A DNA stretch of 64,000 nt from Nocardia sp. CNY236 (GTDB taxonomy: Bacteria > Actinomycetota > Actinomycetes > Mycobacteriales > Mycobacteriaceae), in assembly GCF_000482385.1 (NCBI RefSeq), contig NZ_AXVD01000002.1, positions 186,001 through 250,000 of the forward strand, written 5' to 3'. This document shows, one piece after another, positions 29,722 through 39,433 of this stretch (within the stretch, counting starts at the first letter, position 1; each line of letters starts with the position of its first letter). The notes beneath the pieces were generated by a model. That model made no database searches and had not been told where the DNA came from. It saw only the letters and a list, made by a program, of their open reading frames with translations. The position numbers and the translations under genes are program-made.

Positions 29722-30384
29722 ATGACCTTGGACGAATCCACCACCAGGGACGGGGCCGAACCGTCGAGAGCCGAACCGTCGAATGCCGAACCATCGAGAA
29801 CTGGAGCCGACACACCGCAGGCCGGGGGTGAGATCGATCCCCGGCATTTCCGCACCGTCCTCGGCCAGTTCTGTACCGGTATCACGGTGATCACCACCTT
29901 CGACAGTGACCAGAAACCGGTCGGCTTCGCCTGCCAGTCGTTCGCCGCCCTGTCGTTGGATCCTCCGTTGGTGCTGTTCTGCCCGACCAAGGCGTCGAGG
30001 TCTTGGGCCGCGATCGAGAAGACCGGCCGCTTCTGTGCGAATGTCTTGGCCGAGCAGCAGCGTGAGCTGTGCGCCCGCTTCGGTTCTCGAACAGCCGACA
30101 AGTTCGCCGACGCCGCCTGGTATACCTCCGACCTCGACCTCCCGGCACTGCACGATGCCCTGGCCGTCATCGAATGCACAGTCGATCGCGTGGCCGACGG
30201 TGGCGATCACTACATCGTGATCGGCCGGGTCCAGTCCTTGTCCGAGACAACGGCCGCCGGCCGACCATTGTTGTTCTACCGTGGCCAATACACTGCCATC
30301 GAACCCGACAAGACCACCCCGGCGCCCTGGCGCGCCGACCTCGAACACTTCCTCACCACCACGACCTTGGATACCTGGTTGTAG
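29722..30384 (+). CDS. hsaB: HsaB, flavin reductase of the 3-HSA hydroxylase
   Basis: A 220-residue flavin reductase (Flin_Reduct fold) matching HsaB (Rv3567c), which supplies reduced flavin to HsaA. FRTVLGQFCTGITVITTF, GFACQSFAALSLDPPLVLFCPTKASRSW and the C-terminal FLTTTTLDTWL are typical. It has about 35 extra N-terminal residues, including a repeated AEPS(R/N) tract. ATG 29722 is annotated; an in-frame GTG at 29698 overlapping the hsaC stop (GTGA) is equally possible. Confidence 0.92.
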   Translation: MTLDESTTRDGAEPSRAEPSNAEPSRTGADTPQAGGEIDPRHFRTVLGQFCTGITVITTFDSDQKPVGFACQSFAALSLDPPLVLFCPTKASRSWAAIEKTGRFCANVLAEQQRELCARFGSRTADKFADAAWYTSDLDLPALHDALAVIECTVDRVADGGDHYIVIGRVQSLSETTAAGRPLLFYRGQYTAIEPDKTTPAPWRADLEHFLTTTTLDTWL

Positions 30385-30437
30385 GTTTCGGGCAGTTATC
30401 GGGCTGTGGAGGCTCGGACTGTGGGGCTCGGTCCGGG

Positions 30438-30463
30438 GTGGGCAGCCCGAATGCCGCCCACCG
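30438..30463. terminator. Hairpin between convergent hsaB and hsaF
   Basis: GGTGGGC (30438-30444) pairs with GCCCACC (30457-30463) around a 12-base loop in the 86-base gap between two stop codons. No T-run. Confidence 0.4.
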
Positions 30464-30470
30464 CCCTTGC

Positions 30471-31508
30471 TCAGGCAGAGACCACCGTCTGCTCCCGCTG
30501 AATTTCCAAAGCGATGTCGATGAGCTGATCTTCCTGTCCACCCACAAGCTTGCGCTTGCCCGCACGAACGAGCATTTCGGCCGCGGACACACCGTAACGC
30601 TCGGCTTGACGCTCGGCGTGCTTGAGGAAGCTGGAATACACCCCCGCATAGCCCATCATGAGTGCTTGGCGGTCGAGCAGGCATTCCTGGGGCATCGCGG
30701 GCCGAACAACGTCTTCCGCGGCATCGGCGATGGCGAAGAAGTCGATACCGGTCTCGACACCCAGCTTGTCGCAGACGCCGACCAATGCTTCGACCGGAGT
30801 GTTACCGGCGCCGGCTCCGAAACGCCGCGCACTGCCGTCGATTTGGGTGGCGCCGGCACGAATGGCGTAGACGGAGTTGGCGACGGCCAAGTCGAGATTC
30901 TCGTGGCCATGGAACCCGACCTGAGCGTCGTCACCGAGTTCGGCGACCAATGCCGCGACCCGGTCGGAAACCTGTTCGAGCACCAGAGCACCGGCGGAAT
31001 CCACGATATAGACACAGTGGCAACCCGCGTCGGCCATGATGCGAGCCTGCTTCGCCAACACCTCGGGTGGCTCGGTGTGCGACATCATCAGGAATCCGAC
31101 CGTCTCCAAGCCGAGTTCACGGGCAAGCCCGAAATGCTGGATCGACACGTCGGCCTCGGTGCAGTGCGTGGCGATGCGACAGATCGACGCGCCGTTGTCC
31201 CGGGAAATTCTGATGTCTTCCTTCACGCCGACGCCGGGCAGCATCAACACGGCGATCTTCGCATCTCGAGCCGTCTCGGCGGCGATGCCGACCAACTGTT
31301 GCTCCGGAGTCTTGGAGAATCCATAGTTGAACGACGAGCCGCCGAGTCCGTCGCCATGAGTCACCTCGATCACCGGCACGCCGGCGCCGTCGAGCGCGGC
31401 GACGATGTCACGAACCTCGGTGGCGGTGAACTGATGACGCTTGTGGTGCGACCCGTCCCGCAACGACGTATCGGTGATACGGATATCGAGTTCTGCTGAG
31501 TAGACCAT
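30471..31508 (-). CDS. hsaF: HsaF, 4-hydroxy-2-oxohexanoate aldolase
   Basis: A 345-residue DRE-TIM metal-dependent aldolase matching HsaF (Rv3534c). It cleaves 4-hydroxy-2-oxohexanoate to pyruvate and propanal, channelled to HsaG. The metal and base segments [15 protein letters not shown] and [13 protein letters not shown] are in place, with [12 protein letters not shown] near the middle. The ATG at 31508 follows AAGGAG by 7 bases. Last gene of the hsaE-hsaG-hsaF run. Confidence 0.94.
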   Translation of the reverse strand: MVYSAELDIRITDTSLRDGSHHKRHQFTATEVRDIVAALDGAGVPVIEVTHGDGLGGSSFNYGFSKTPEQQLVGIAAETARDAKIAVLMLPGVGVKEDIRISRDNGASICRIATHCTEADVSIQHFGLARELGLETVGFLMMSHTEPPEVLAKQARIMADAGCHCVYIVDSAGALVLEQVSDRVAALVAELGDDAQVGFHGHENLDLAVANSVYAIRAGATQIDGSARRFGAGAGNTPVEALVGVCDKLGVETGIDFFAIADAAEDVVRPAMPQECLLDRQALMMGYAGVYSSFLKHAERQAERYGVSAAEMLVRAGKRKLVGGQEDQLIDIALEIQREQTVVSA

Positions 31509-31518
31509 GAAACGCTCC

Positions 31519-32430
31519 TTACACCTGGGCCGAGACGATCTGTTCGGCGACGACCTCGCCTACTCGAGTGGCGGCTGCGGTCATGATGTCGAGGTTGCCC
31601 GCGTACGGCGGCAGGAAATCTCCCGCTCCCTCGACCTCCACGAACACCGATACTTTCGCCATCCCGCCGGACACGACCGAAGGGCTGTCGAATTGCGGTT
31701 CGTTGAGCAGGCGGTATCCGGGCACGTATTGCTGGATATCGCCGACCATTGCATGAATGGAGTCGGCGATCGCGGCGGTGTCGGCGTCGTCGGGAATGGC
31801 GCAGAAGATGGTGTCGCGCATGATCATGGGTGGTTCGGCAGGGTTGAGGATGATGATCGCCTTACCGCGCTGCGCTCCGCCGATGGTCTCCACACCCCGG
31901 CTGGTGGTCTTGGTGAATTCATCGATATTGGCGCGCGTACCGGGGCCGGCCGAGACCGAGGACACCGATGCGACGATCTCCGCGTACGGCACCGGGACCA
32001 CCCGTGATACCGCGGCGACGATCGGGATCGTCGCCTGCCCACCACAGGTGATCATATTGACATTCGGTGCGTCCAGATGAGCCCCGAGGTTGACCGGAGG
32101 CACCACCGCCGGCCCGATGGCGGCGGGAGTGAGGTCCACCGCCCGGATGTTCGCCTCGGCATAGCGGGCCGCCGCCGCGCGGTGCACATACGCCGAGGTC
32201 GCCTCGAAGAGCAGGTCCGGTAGCTCGGACTGCTCGAGCAACCAGTCCACACCCTCGTGCGAGGTCTGAAGACCCAGCCCGCGAGCGCGCTTCAGACCTT
32301 CGCTGTCCGGGTCGATCCCGATCATCCAGCGTGGTTCGATCTTCGTCGAGCGCAGCAACTTGTAGAGCAGATCGGTACTGATATTTCCGGACCCGACGAT
32401 CGCGGCGGTGACGGTCCCATTCGCGGACAC
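31519..32430 (-). CDS. hsaG: HsaG, acylating propanal dehydrogenase
   Basis: A 303-residue CoA-acylating aldehyde dehydrogenase matching HsaG (Rv3535c), same length. The nucleotide loop [12 protein letters not shown] is near residue 11, and the catalytic Cys is at 129 in [11 protein letters not shown]. It converts propanal from HsaF to propionyl-CoA. The GTG at 32430 is preceded by GGGAGG and lies 10 bases after the hsaE stop. Confidence 0.94.
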   Translation of the reverse strand: MSANGTVTAAIVGSGNISTDLLYKLLRSTKIEPRWMIGIDPDSEGLKRARGLGLQTSHEGVDWLLEQSELPDLLFEATSAYVHRAAAARYAEANIRAVDLTPAAIGPAVVPPVNLGAHLDAPNVNMITCGGQATIPIVAAVSRVVPVPYAEIVASVSSVSAGPGTRANIDEFTKTTSRGVETIGGAQRGKAIIILNPAEPPMIMRDTIFCAIPDDADTAAIADSIHAMVGDIQQYVPGYRLLNEPQFDSPSVVSGGMAKVSVFVEVEGAGDFLPPYAGNLDIMTAAATRVGEVVAEQIVSAQV

Positions 32431-32440
32431 GGCATCCTCC

Positions 32441-33226
32441 CTAGGTGAATTGCAGACGGACAGAACCGAGTCCGGCGAACTCGGCATGGAACGCATCGCC
32501 CGGACGCGCATCGATGGCGCGGGTGCACGATCCGGGCAGAACGATGTCGCCGGCTTTGAGCCGGACACCGAAATCCGCGACTTTGCGCGCCAACCAAGCG
32601 ACCGCGATCACCGGATCGCCGAGCACCGCGTCACTGCGCCCCTGCGCGACAACCGCACCGTTGCGCGTGAGCACCGCGTCGATTGCGGTGACATCGATGT
32701 CCGCCGGCGCGACGCGCTGAACACCGAGCACGAAGCCAGCTGATGAGGCGTTGTCGGAAATGGTGTCGGCCAGTCCGATATTCCAGTCTTTGATTCGCGA
32801 GTCGATCAGTTCGATCGCTGGCGCAAGGGCCACTGTGGCAGCCAGCACGTCCTGTTCGGTACAGTGCGCACCAGGAAGATCGGCGCCGAGCACGAACCCG
32901 ACCTCCACCTCGACCCGGGGAAACAGATAGCCGTCGGCTTCGACCGGAACATCCTCGTAGACCTGCATATCCGCGAGCAGGTGCCCGTAATCGGGTTCGT
33001 CCACGCCCATCATCTGCTGCATGGCCTTCGAGGACAGGCCCACCTTGTGGCCGACCACCCGAGCACCTCGATCGAGCTTGCGGCGAATATTGATCAACTG
33101 GATCTCGTAGGCGTCGACCACATCGATGTCGGGATGCCCGGCGATCAAAGGATCGATCGGCACCCGTTCGCGCTCGGCACGTTCGAGTTCGTCGGCCAAT
33201 TCGGCTCGCGCCGTGTCGGACAGCAC
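32441..33226 (-). CDS. hsaE: HsaE, 2-hydroxyhexa-2,4-dienoate hydratase
   Basis: A 261-residue hydratase of the MhpD/fumarylacetoacetase-like family, matching HsaE (Rv3536c). It adds water to the dienoate released by HsaD. Family markers: [33 protein letters not shown] and the late [15 protein letters not shown] [13 protein letters not shown]. The GTG at 33226 follows GGAAGG and begins one base after the stop of the upstream FAD dehydrogenase. Confidence 0.92.
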   Translation of the reverse strand: MLSDTARAELADELERAERERVPIDPLIAGHPDIDVVDAYEIQLINIRRKLDRGARVVGHKVGLSSKAMQQMMGVDEPDYGHLLADMQVYEDVPVEADGYLFPRVEVEVGFVLGADLPGAHCTEQDVLAATVALAPAIELIDSRIKDWNIGLADTISDNASSAGFVLGVQRVAPADIDVTAIDAVLTRNGAVVAQGRSDAVLGDPVIAVAWLARKVADFGVRLKAGDIVLPGSCTRAIDARPGDAFHAEFAGLGSVRLQFT

Positions 33227-33227
33227 A

Positions 33228-34865
33228 CTAATTTCCTTCCGCACTTGCTCGATCGCGATCTCTTCGCTCGACCGACGAGCGCTGCTCGCTCGCCGACCGG
33301 CCCGCTCGTCGGCCGGAGAAAACACAGTCGGCCAACGCCAGCCCACTGACATAGGAGTTCGAGCAGATGCCGATCGCGGTGCGCCCAGCCGCATAGAGGC
33401 CGGGGATATCGACACCCTGCGTCGACTCGACCGCTCCGGTGCGCTCGTTCACGACAACGCCGCCGAGAGTGAGCATGGGGCACGGGTTGGTCAGGCTCGG
33501 TTTGATACCCACATCCAACAACCAGAATGGGCCGGTCCGGGCGGATACGGTGAATTCCGCGGGCTTGCCGACCGGATCGGGGGCGCCGGCGTCGATTGCG
33601 GCGTTGTGCGCTTCGACAGTGGCACGCAATCCGGCAGGGTCGATGCCCGCTTTCGCGGCGGCGACCTCCACCGTCGCGCCGCGAATCGCGGTGCGACGCA
33701 TGGTTTCGAACTGCATGCGCTGAAACCAGGTGGCCTCGCCGGCGATCTGTCCGATCGCGCGACGCATCAGCACGTCATCGACCAACAACCACCCCTTGGC
33801 GCCGTGCTCGGCGACCAATGCGCGGCCTATCGCTGCCCCGTAGCGGGTCTCGTCGATGACTCGACGACCGTCCGCATCCACCAGGATCGCGCCGGTGAAG
33901 GCGCTGGGCGGCAAGATGAATCGCCACGCGGAGATGGCATCCATGCGGTCGACGGCCGCACCGGCCTGCTGAGCCATCAGGATGCCGCGGCCATCGTCGG
34001 CAATGGTGCCGAGCTGGAGTCCACCGCGATAGGCGGGCGCGTGCTCGCGCATCATCTCACGATTGGCGATGAACCCACCGGCGCTGACGACGACACCGCG
34101 CCGGGCCTGGACCCGGATGGTCCTGCCGTATACACGCTCCAACCGCCGCATCTGCCGGTCCAGCATCCAACGCAACGGGGGGTAGTAGATACCCGGCTTG
34201 GCCGCGATCTGCGCCATGCGGGTGTAGCGCCACCGTACCCAACGGGGAGCCTCGCGCAGTGTGTGGCATTCGACGCCGACCACTGCGCCGGCGCCATCGG
34301 TGATCAATTCGGTTACTCGCGTGCGAGTTTCCACGCGCACCCCCTGCCGAGATGCCGCCGCAGCGAGCGGCGCGGTGAGGCGCTTACCGGAGGTACCTTT
34401 GCCTTTGACGCGATGCCCGCGTTGCGCAGCCGGAATGTCACCGAATGCGCCGGAGATCTCGCTGCCGGAGAAATACAGGTAGTAGTCGTCGTTCGGATAG
34501 GACGTTTTGTATGGGCACAATGCGGCGTCGAACGGCACGCCGTGTTGCTTCAACCACTCGATGAGGGCCGGGCTCTCCGCGACGAACCGGCGCAGCGTCT
34601 GCGGGCTGACCACGTCGCCGACCTCACGTTCGAGATAGGCATACATCGCCTCCGGGGTGTCTTCGACACCGGCCGCCCGTTGCACCGAGGTGCCACCACC
34701 GGCGTAGACGATGCCACCGGACAAAGCCGACGCGCCGCCGCCGGCGAAGCGCTCCAGCACGAGCACCTGCGCGCCGGTCGCGGCCGCCTCCAACGCCGCT
34801 GCCGCACCGGCCGCGCCGAAACCGACCACAACCACATCGGCGGCGAGGTCCCATTCGAGGTCCAT
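33228..34865 (-). CDS. FAD-dependent 3-ketosteroid dehydrogenase-like protein (Delta4-5alpha type?)
   Basis: A 545-residue FAD protein of the KstD/fumarate reductase family: dinucleotide motif VVVVGFGAAGAAAALEA at about 10-26 and GASALSGGIVYAGGG. It differs from the true KstD next door. Near the C-terminus it carries SNSYVSGLALAD with Tyr505-x-Ser507, the pattern described for the Rhodococcus Delta4-(5alpha)-dehydrogenase active site, so it may act on 5alpha-3-ketosteroids. ATG 34865 follows GGAG by 8 bases. Its stop is one base from hsaE, so it heads the hsaEGF operon. Confidence 0.78.
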   Translation of the reverse strand: MDLEWDLAADVVVVGFGAAGAAAALEAAATGAQVLVLERFAGGGASALSGGIVYAGGGTSVQRAAGVEDTPEAMYAYLEREVGDVVSPQTLRRFVAESPALIEWLKQHGVPFDAALCPYKTSYPNDDYYLYFSGSEISGAFGDIPAAQRGHRVKGKGTSGKRLTAPLAAAASRQGVRVETRTRVTELITDGAGAVVGVECHTLREAPRWVRWRYTRMAQIAAKPGIYYPPLRWMLDRQMRRLERVYGRTIRVQARRGVVVSAGGFIANREMMREHAPAYRGGLQLGTIADDGRGILMAQQAGAAVDRMDAISAWRFILPPSAFTGAILVDADGRRVIDETRYGAAIGRALVAEHGAKGWLLVDDVLMRRAIGQIAGEATWFQRMQFETMRRTAIRGATVEVAAAKAGIDPAGLRATVEAHNAAIDAGAPDPVGKPAEFTVSARTGPFWLLDVGIKPSLTNPCPMLTLGGVVVNERTGAVESTQGVDIPGLYAAGRTAIGICSNSYVSGLALADCVFSGRRAGRSASEQRSSVERRDRDRASAEGN

Positions 34866-34887
34866 ATCCTGCACTCCGGTCCTGAAT

Positions 34888-34901
34888 TGAAACAAGTTTC
34901 C
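34888..34901. promoter_or_regulatory. KstR-like site before the FAD dehydrogenase
   Basis: TGAAACAAGTTTCC matches TnnAACnnGTTnnA except for the last base and lies 22 bases upstream of the minus-strand start. Confidence 0.6.
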
Positions 34902-34964
34902 TCGACAAACGAGATCACGAGCAAGTGATCTGCCAGACAACATAGACCAACAGCGCGTTCATTC

Positions 34965-34978
34965 TATAACGTGTTCTA
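34965..34978. promoter_or_regulatory. KstR operator abutting the kstD start
   Basis: TATAACGTGTTCTA matches TnnAACnnGTTnnA exactly and ends one base before the kstD ATG. The same bases supply a TATAAC -10 box, so bound repressor would cover both promoter and start codon. Confidence 0.8.
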
Positions 34979-34979
34979 C

Positions 34980-36680
34980 ATGACGGATCGGGAATACGAC
35001 GTGGTGGTGGTCGGCAGCGGCGCCGCCGGCATGACCGCCGCCCTCACCGCGGCCTACCATGGGCTCAGCGTGGTGGTCATCGAAAAGGCCGCCCGCTACG
35101 GCGGGTCGACCGCACGCTCCGGCGGAGGAGTGTGGATCCCGGGCAACAAGGCGCTGCGCGCATCCGGCCGCCCCGACGATCGTGAGGACGCGCGAACCTA
35201 CCTGCATGCCATCATCGGCGACGTCGTACCGAAGGAACGGATCGACACCTTCATCGATCGCGGAGCCGAGGCCCTCGACTTCGTCCTCGACCACACGCCA
35301 CTGAAAATGCGCTGGGTACCAGGCTATTCGGACTATTACCCCGAGTCCCCCGGGGGCCGCGCAACTGGGCGCTCCTGCGAACCGAAGCCATTCGACGCGA
35401 AGGTCCTCGGTTCCGAGCGTTTCAATCTGGAACCTGGATACGGCAAGGCCCCGTTGAATGTCGTGGTCACCCAAGCCGACTTCAAACAGCTCAATCTCAT
35501 CCGGCGACACCCTCGCGGCATGGTGCGCGCGATGCGGGTCGGCGCACGCACCACCTGGGCCCGACTGACTCGCAAACATCTGCTGGGCCTGGGGCAAGCG
35601 CTGATGGCCGCGCTGCGCAAAGGTCTGATGGACGCGCAGGTGCCCCTACTGTTGGAGACTCCCCTGACCCGGCTGATCATCGAGAACGATCGAGTCACCG
35701 GCGTCGAGGCGCAACACCGAGGCGAACCCGTCCGCTTCACCGCCCGCCACGGCGTGGTGCTGGCATGCGGCGGCTTCGAGCACAATGCCGAGATGCGGCA
35801 CACCTACCAGCGCGAGCCCATCACCACCGAATGGACCGCGGGCGCGGCAGCCAATACCGGCGACGGCATCCGCGCCGGTCTCGACCTCGGCGCAGCCGTG
35901 GACATCATGGCCGATGCCTGGTGGGGGCCGACCATCTTCGCCGGAAGCAAGACATGGTTCTGCCTGGCCGAACGCAATCAGCCCGGTTGCATCATCGTCA
36001 ACGCCGATGGCAAGCGGTTCGGCAACGAGTCCGCCCCCTATGTCGAGGCGGTGCACACCATGTACGGCGGCGAGCACGGCCAAGGAGACGGTGCCGGGGA
36101 GAACTTGCCTGCCTGGCTGGTGTTCGACCAGCGCTACCGCAATCGCTACCTGTTCGCCGGGCTCCAGCCCGGCCAGCGATTCCCGTCACGATGGATGGAG
36201 AACGGCCGTATCGTGCAGGCACCGACACTCGACGAGCTCGCCTCGAAAATCAGCGTGCCAGAACAGAATCTGGCCGCTACGGTCGAGCGGTTCAACGGCT
36301 TCGCCGCCACCGGAGTGGACGAGGACTTCCACCGCGGCGACAGCGCCTACGACCGGTACTACGGTGACCCCACGGTCAAACCCAACCCGTGCCTGGCAGC
36401 ACTACAGCAGGGACCGTTCTACGCAGCCGAGGTCGTTCCCGGTGACCTCGGCACCAAGGGCGGTCTGGTGACCGATACGTCCGGCCGAGTGCTACGCGAG
36501 GACGACACCGCCATCGACGGTCTCTATGCCTCGGGCAACGTGAGCGCCCCGGTAATGGGCCATACCTATGCCGGACCTGGCGCCACCATCGGTCCGGCGA
36601 TCACCTTCGGATACCTCGCGGTATTGGACATCGCCGAACGCAAGCAACGACAATCCGCCGCCGCAGCGCCCGGAGCGTGA
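34980..36680 (+). CDS. kstD: KstD, 3-ketosteroid Delta1-dehydrogenase
   Basis: A 566-residue FAD enzyme matching KstD (Rv3537). It desaturates C1-C2 of ring A, which with KshA triggers ring-B opening. Features: VVVVGSGAAGMTAALTAA, GGSTARSGGGVWIP, the WVPGYSDYYPESPGG substrate loop with the active-site Tyr, and the C-terminal NVSAPVMGHTYAGPGATIGPA with the catalytic Tyr. ATG 34980 lies directly after the operator and -10 box, with no ribosome site, so a leaderless transcript is likely; GTG 34971 is inside the operator. Confidence 0.95.
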   Translation: MTDREYDVVVVGSGAAGMTAALTAAYHGLSVVVIEKAARYGGSTARSGGGVWIPGNKALRASGRPDDREDARTYLHAIIGDVVPKERIDTFIDRGAEALDFVLDHTPLKMRWVPGYSDYYPESPGGRATGRSCEPKPFDAKVLGSERFNLEPGYGKAPLNVVVTQADFKQLNLIRRHPRGMVRAMRVGARTTWARLTRKHLLGLGQALMAALRKGLMDAQVPLLLETPLTRLIIENDRVTGVEAQHRGEPVRFTARHGVVLACGGFEHNAEMRHTYQREPITTEWTAGAAANTGDGIRAGLDLGAAVDIMADAWWGPTIFAGSKTWFCLAERNQPGCIIVNADGKRFGNESAPYVEAVHTMYGGEHGQGDGAGENLPAWLVFDQRYRNRYLFAGLQPGQRFPSRWMENGRIVQAPTLDELASKISVPEQNLAATVERFNGFAATGVDEDFHRGDSAYDRYYGDPTVKPNPCLAALQQGPFYAAEVVPGDLGTKGGLVTDTSGRVLREDDTAIDGLYASGNVSAPVMGHTYAGPGATIGPAITFGYLAVLDIAERKQRQSAAAAPGA

Positions 36681-36805
36681 TTCGACCCGCATTGCGCCAG
36701 CGCCGGCACGCCGAGTGGGCAAGACTGAGGCCACCGGACGGACATGTCCCCAAGCGCTACCCCGGCGCCACCACGTCCCTCCGATAGCACGCACAAGGAG
36801 TACCG

Positions 36806-37672
36806 ATGCCCATCGACCCGAAGATCGCGCTCGGCGCGGAACTACCGAGCCAGGAGTTCGCGTGGACCGCATCGGATGTGCAGCTCTACCACCTCGGTCT
36901 GGGTGCGGGTGCACGCTCGCAGGACCCGGCCGAGTTGACCTACCTCGATGATCGGAAACCGAAGGTGCTGCCGACATTCGCCACGGTAGCGCCGACACTG
37001 CACATCACCGAGGCGCCGACGGTGAGTTTCCCCGGCGTCGACATCGATCTGGCCAAAGTGGTGCACGGCCATCAGGAAGTCGAGCTGCACCAGCCGATCC
37101 CCGCGGCAGGCAAAGCAACCAGCACCGGTCGGATCGTGGAGCTCTGGGACAAGGGCTCGGCAGCGGTCGTGGTTCAGCAGCACACCGCGACCGACACCGA
37201 CGGACGCCCGCTGTGGACGGCGCGATCCTCGGTGTTCGCCAAGGGCGAGGGCGGTTTCGGTGGCGACCGGGGACCCAGCGCCAAGACCGAACTGCCCGAC
37301 CGGGAACCGGATTTCGACATCACCACGCCGACGCTGCCACAGCAGGCATTGCTCTATCGGATGTGCGGCGACCGCAACCCGTTGCACTCGGACCCGGAAT
37401 TCGCTCGGTCAGCAGGGTTTCCCGCCCCGATCCTGCACGGACTGTGCACCTACGGCCTCGTTTGCAAGGCCGTGACCGACACCGTGCTCGGCGCCGACAC
37501 CAGCCGCGTCACCGGCTTCCGCGCCCGCTTCGCGGGGGTGCTCTACCCAGGAGAAACGATCCACACCCGAATCTGGCGAGGCACCGATGAGCTCACCATC
37601 GCCGCGACCGTCGTCGAGCGCGACGAGGCGCCGGTTCTCGGCGACGTCACCCTGCGATTTCGGCCCGCCTGA
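36806..37672 (+). CDS. hsd4B: Hsd4B/MaoC-type enoyl-CoA hydratase
   Basis: A 288-residue double-hotdog hydratase matching Rv3538. The hydratase-2 motif YRMCGDRNPLHSDPEFARSAGFPAPILHG lies near residues 187-215, with the catalytic Asp/His pair. It hydrates side-chain enoyl-CoA intermediates with R stereochemistry. It lies 125 bases behind kstD as in M. tuberculosis and is probably in the same transcript. The N-terminal hotdog half lacks the motif, as usual. Confidence 0.9.
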   Translation: MPIDPKIALGAELPSQEFAWTASDVQLYHLGLGAGARSQDPAELTYLDDRKPKVLPTFATVAPTLHITEAPTVSFPGVDIDLAKVVHGHQEVELHQPIPAAGKATSTGRIVELWDKGSAAVVVQQHTATDTDGRPLWTARSSVFAKGEGGFGGDRGPSAKTELPDREPDFDITTPTLPQQALLYRMCGDRNPLHSDPEFARSAGFPAPILHGLCTYGLVCKAVTDTVLGADTSRVTGFRARFAGVLYPGETIHTRIWRGTDELTIAATVVERDEAPVLGDVTLRFRPA

Positions 37673-37727
37673 CGCGCCACCGCCCGAGGCGACCCCGCAC
37701 CCACCGTGAGCGATCACCAGCCCGGGG

Positions 37728-38162
37728 TCAGTCCCCACGCAGCCGCCGCGCCGCCAAGCCCTCGATCACCAGCGCATACAACACGACGATCACCACTGGA
37801 GCCGCCAACGGCGCCCACGCCGGGCGCAGCGGCACCAGTGCGGCAGCGGCAGCGGCAGCCGTGAAGCCGACCGCGGCGATCAGCGACGCCAGAGTAGTGG
37901 GTACCACCCCGCGCGGCGCGGTCACCGACGTCGCGTTCAGCATGTACGTGGTGGCCGCCAATCCCGTTGCCGCAGAAGCGAGCACACCGGCTTCGCCGGC
38001 CGCGAGCACACCGAGCGCAAGCAGCACTGCACCGACCGCCACCGAGCGAAACCACCAGCCGCCCGCGGCGAGGATCACCGCAGGTATACCCGCCCACGGC
38101 TGCAGCAGGGCGATCACCGCCGCGAGCAGAAGGCCGGAGACCACAGCGAGGAAACGAATCAC
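37728..38162 (-). CDS. Small membrane protein of the MoxR-DUF58 operon
   Basis: A 144-residue protein with four or five predicted membrane spans (about 5-20, 26-38, 42-60, 85-112 and 118-136), no known domain. The GTG at 38162 overlaps the DUF58 stop (GTGA), which shows translational coupling and supports the gene. Probably a membrane partner of the MoxR/DUF58 module. Function unknown. Confidence 0.75.
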   Translation of the reverse strand: MIRFLAVVSGLLLAAVIALLQPWAGIPAVILAAGGWWFRSVAVGAVLLALGVLAAGEAGVLASAATGLAATTYMLNATSVTAPRGVVPTTLASLIAAVGFTAAAAAAALVPLRPAWAPLAAPVVIVVLYALVIEGLAARRLRGD

Positions 38163-39433
38163 CGGCGCACCCGCCGACTTCGACGATGCTCTGGAAGCAT
38201 GCGCAAGACCTGGTCCAAGCGAGCGCCCTGCGGCCAGGCCACGATGTCGACGCCGACCGCGCCCATGTCCCGGTACATCGCTGCGCGCTCGAGCTGCCAC
38301 ATCCGGGCCAGAACCGAATCGAGATCCTCCCGGAAGGGCGCACCGCGTAGCACATCTACCGCAACCACCGTATGGCCGCGCTTGCGCAGGTCGATCAGGG
38401 CGAGTGCGAACTGGGTATCCAACAGCGTGGAGAATGCCACCACGATCGCGCCCGGCGGCACCGCCGCGTGCGGCGCCAGGGTTCCGGTCGTGGGAACGTG
38501 CTCGTCGCCGACCCCGAGCACGGTATCGATGATGCGGTAGAACTGCCGCCGGCCGATGTCCGGCCGCAGCCAGCGCGGCGCTCGGCCCAGGCACACCACC
38601 GCGGTCCGGTCACCGGCCTGCAGCGTCGACTGCACGACCTGCGCTGCACCGCGTACCGACAGCTCGAGCGAGTCGGTAGCCGGCCCCGGGGCCTGCTGCG
38701 AAGTGTCGACCAGCACAACGACGTCGGCGGAGCGGTTGGTCAACCGTTCGGTGACGTAGAGTCGCCCACGCCGCGCACTGACCGCCCAGTTCACCGAGCG
38801 CAGCTGGTCGCCGGGCGCATAGGCGCGGATATCGGCGTACTCGACTCCGGGGCCGTGCCGGCGGGTCAGGTGGGTACCCAGTCGCTCGGGAAGATCGGTG
38901 TGCGGCACACGCATCGGCTGCGGGTCGGTGATCGGGTAGACGAACAGTTGACCTGCCGGCAGCACAACCGTGGCGATCGCGAGCCCTGCCGGACTCAGGG
39001 CCGACACCCGCACCGACACGGGGTATCGCCCCCATCGGCGCGCCGTGAGCGCAAGGTGCAACCCGGCCGGCGCGTGCCCGGATTCGTTGGCCGCGGCGAT
39101 CCGAAGCTCGAGGCCCGCGGGACACTCGGGTTTCAACCGTAACAGCGCGTGGCCGTGTTCGACGTATGCGGCCACCGCCAGCACCACTTCCTCGGATTCG
39201 AAACACCGCACCGTGCCACCGCCGTCGAGCTGGACCCGGGTGGACGTCTGCTGCCAGGGCGCCGTGACGAGCACACCGAGCAGCGGCGCGGCGAAGACCA
39301 CCAGCTGCCCTTTGCCGAGCAGCACGGCCAGCACCAGAGCCGCCGCAGCGCACCCGGCGAGCAAGAAGGCCAGTGGCGCCGGCCGCCAGTGCAGTTCGGC
39401 GTCGACCGTGGAGCCGACGTCACGATGCTTCAT
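38159..39433 (-). CDS. DUF58 domain membrane protein
   Basis: A 424-residue protein: two N-terminal membrane helices (about 20-62), a beta-rich segment, then the DUF58 motif GVEYADIRAYAPGDQLRSVNWAVSARRGRLYVTE and a VWA-like domain with VVLVDTSQQ (partial MIDAS). ATG 39433 overlaps the MoxR stop (ATGA). DUF58 proteins pair with MoxR AAA+ ATPases in putative chaperone or metal-insertion modules; the client is unknown. Confidence 0.85.
   Translation of the reverse strand: MKHRDVGSTVDAELHWRPAPLAFLLAGCAAAALVLAVLLGKGQLVVFAAPLLGVLVTAPWQQTSTRVQLDGGGTVRCFESEEVVLAVAAYVEHGHALLRLKPECPAGLELRIAAANESGHAPAGLHLALTARRWGRYPVSVRVSALSPAGLAIATVVLPAGQLFVYPITDPQPMRVPHTDLPERLGTHLTRRHGPGVEYADIRAYAPGDQLRSVNWAVSARRGRLYVTERLTNRSADVVVLVDTSQQAPGPATDSLELSVRGAAQVVQSTLQAGDRTAVVCLGRAPRWLRPDIGRRQFYRIIDTVLGVGDEHVPTTGTLAPHAAVPPGAIVVAFSTLLDTQFALALIDLRKRGHTVVAVDVLRGAPFREDLDSVLARMWQLERAAMYRDMGAVGVDIVAWPQGARLDQVLRMLPEHRRSRRVRR

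Noticed and set aside
38159..38594. Long N-terminal extension of the small membrane protein (288 codons)
   Set aside because: It would lie wholly within the DUF58 gene in another frame; the GTG at 38162 overlapping the DUF58 stop is the better start.
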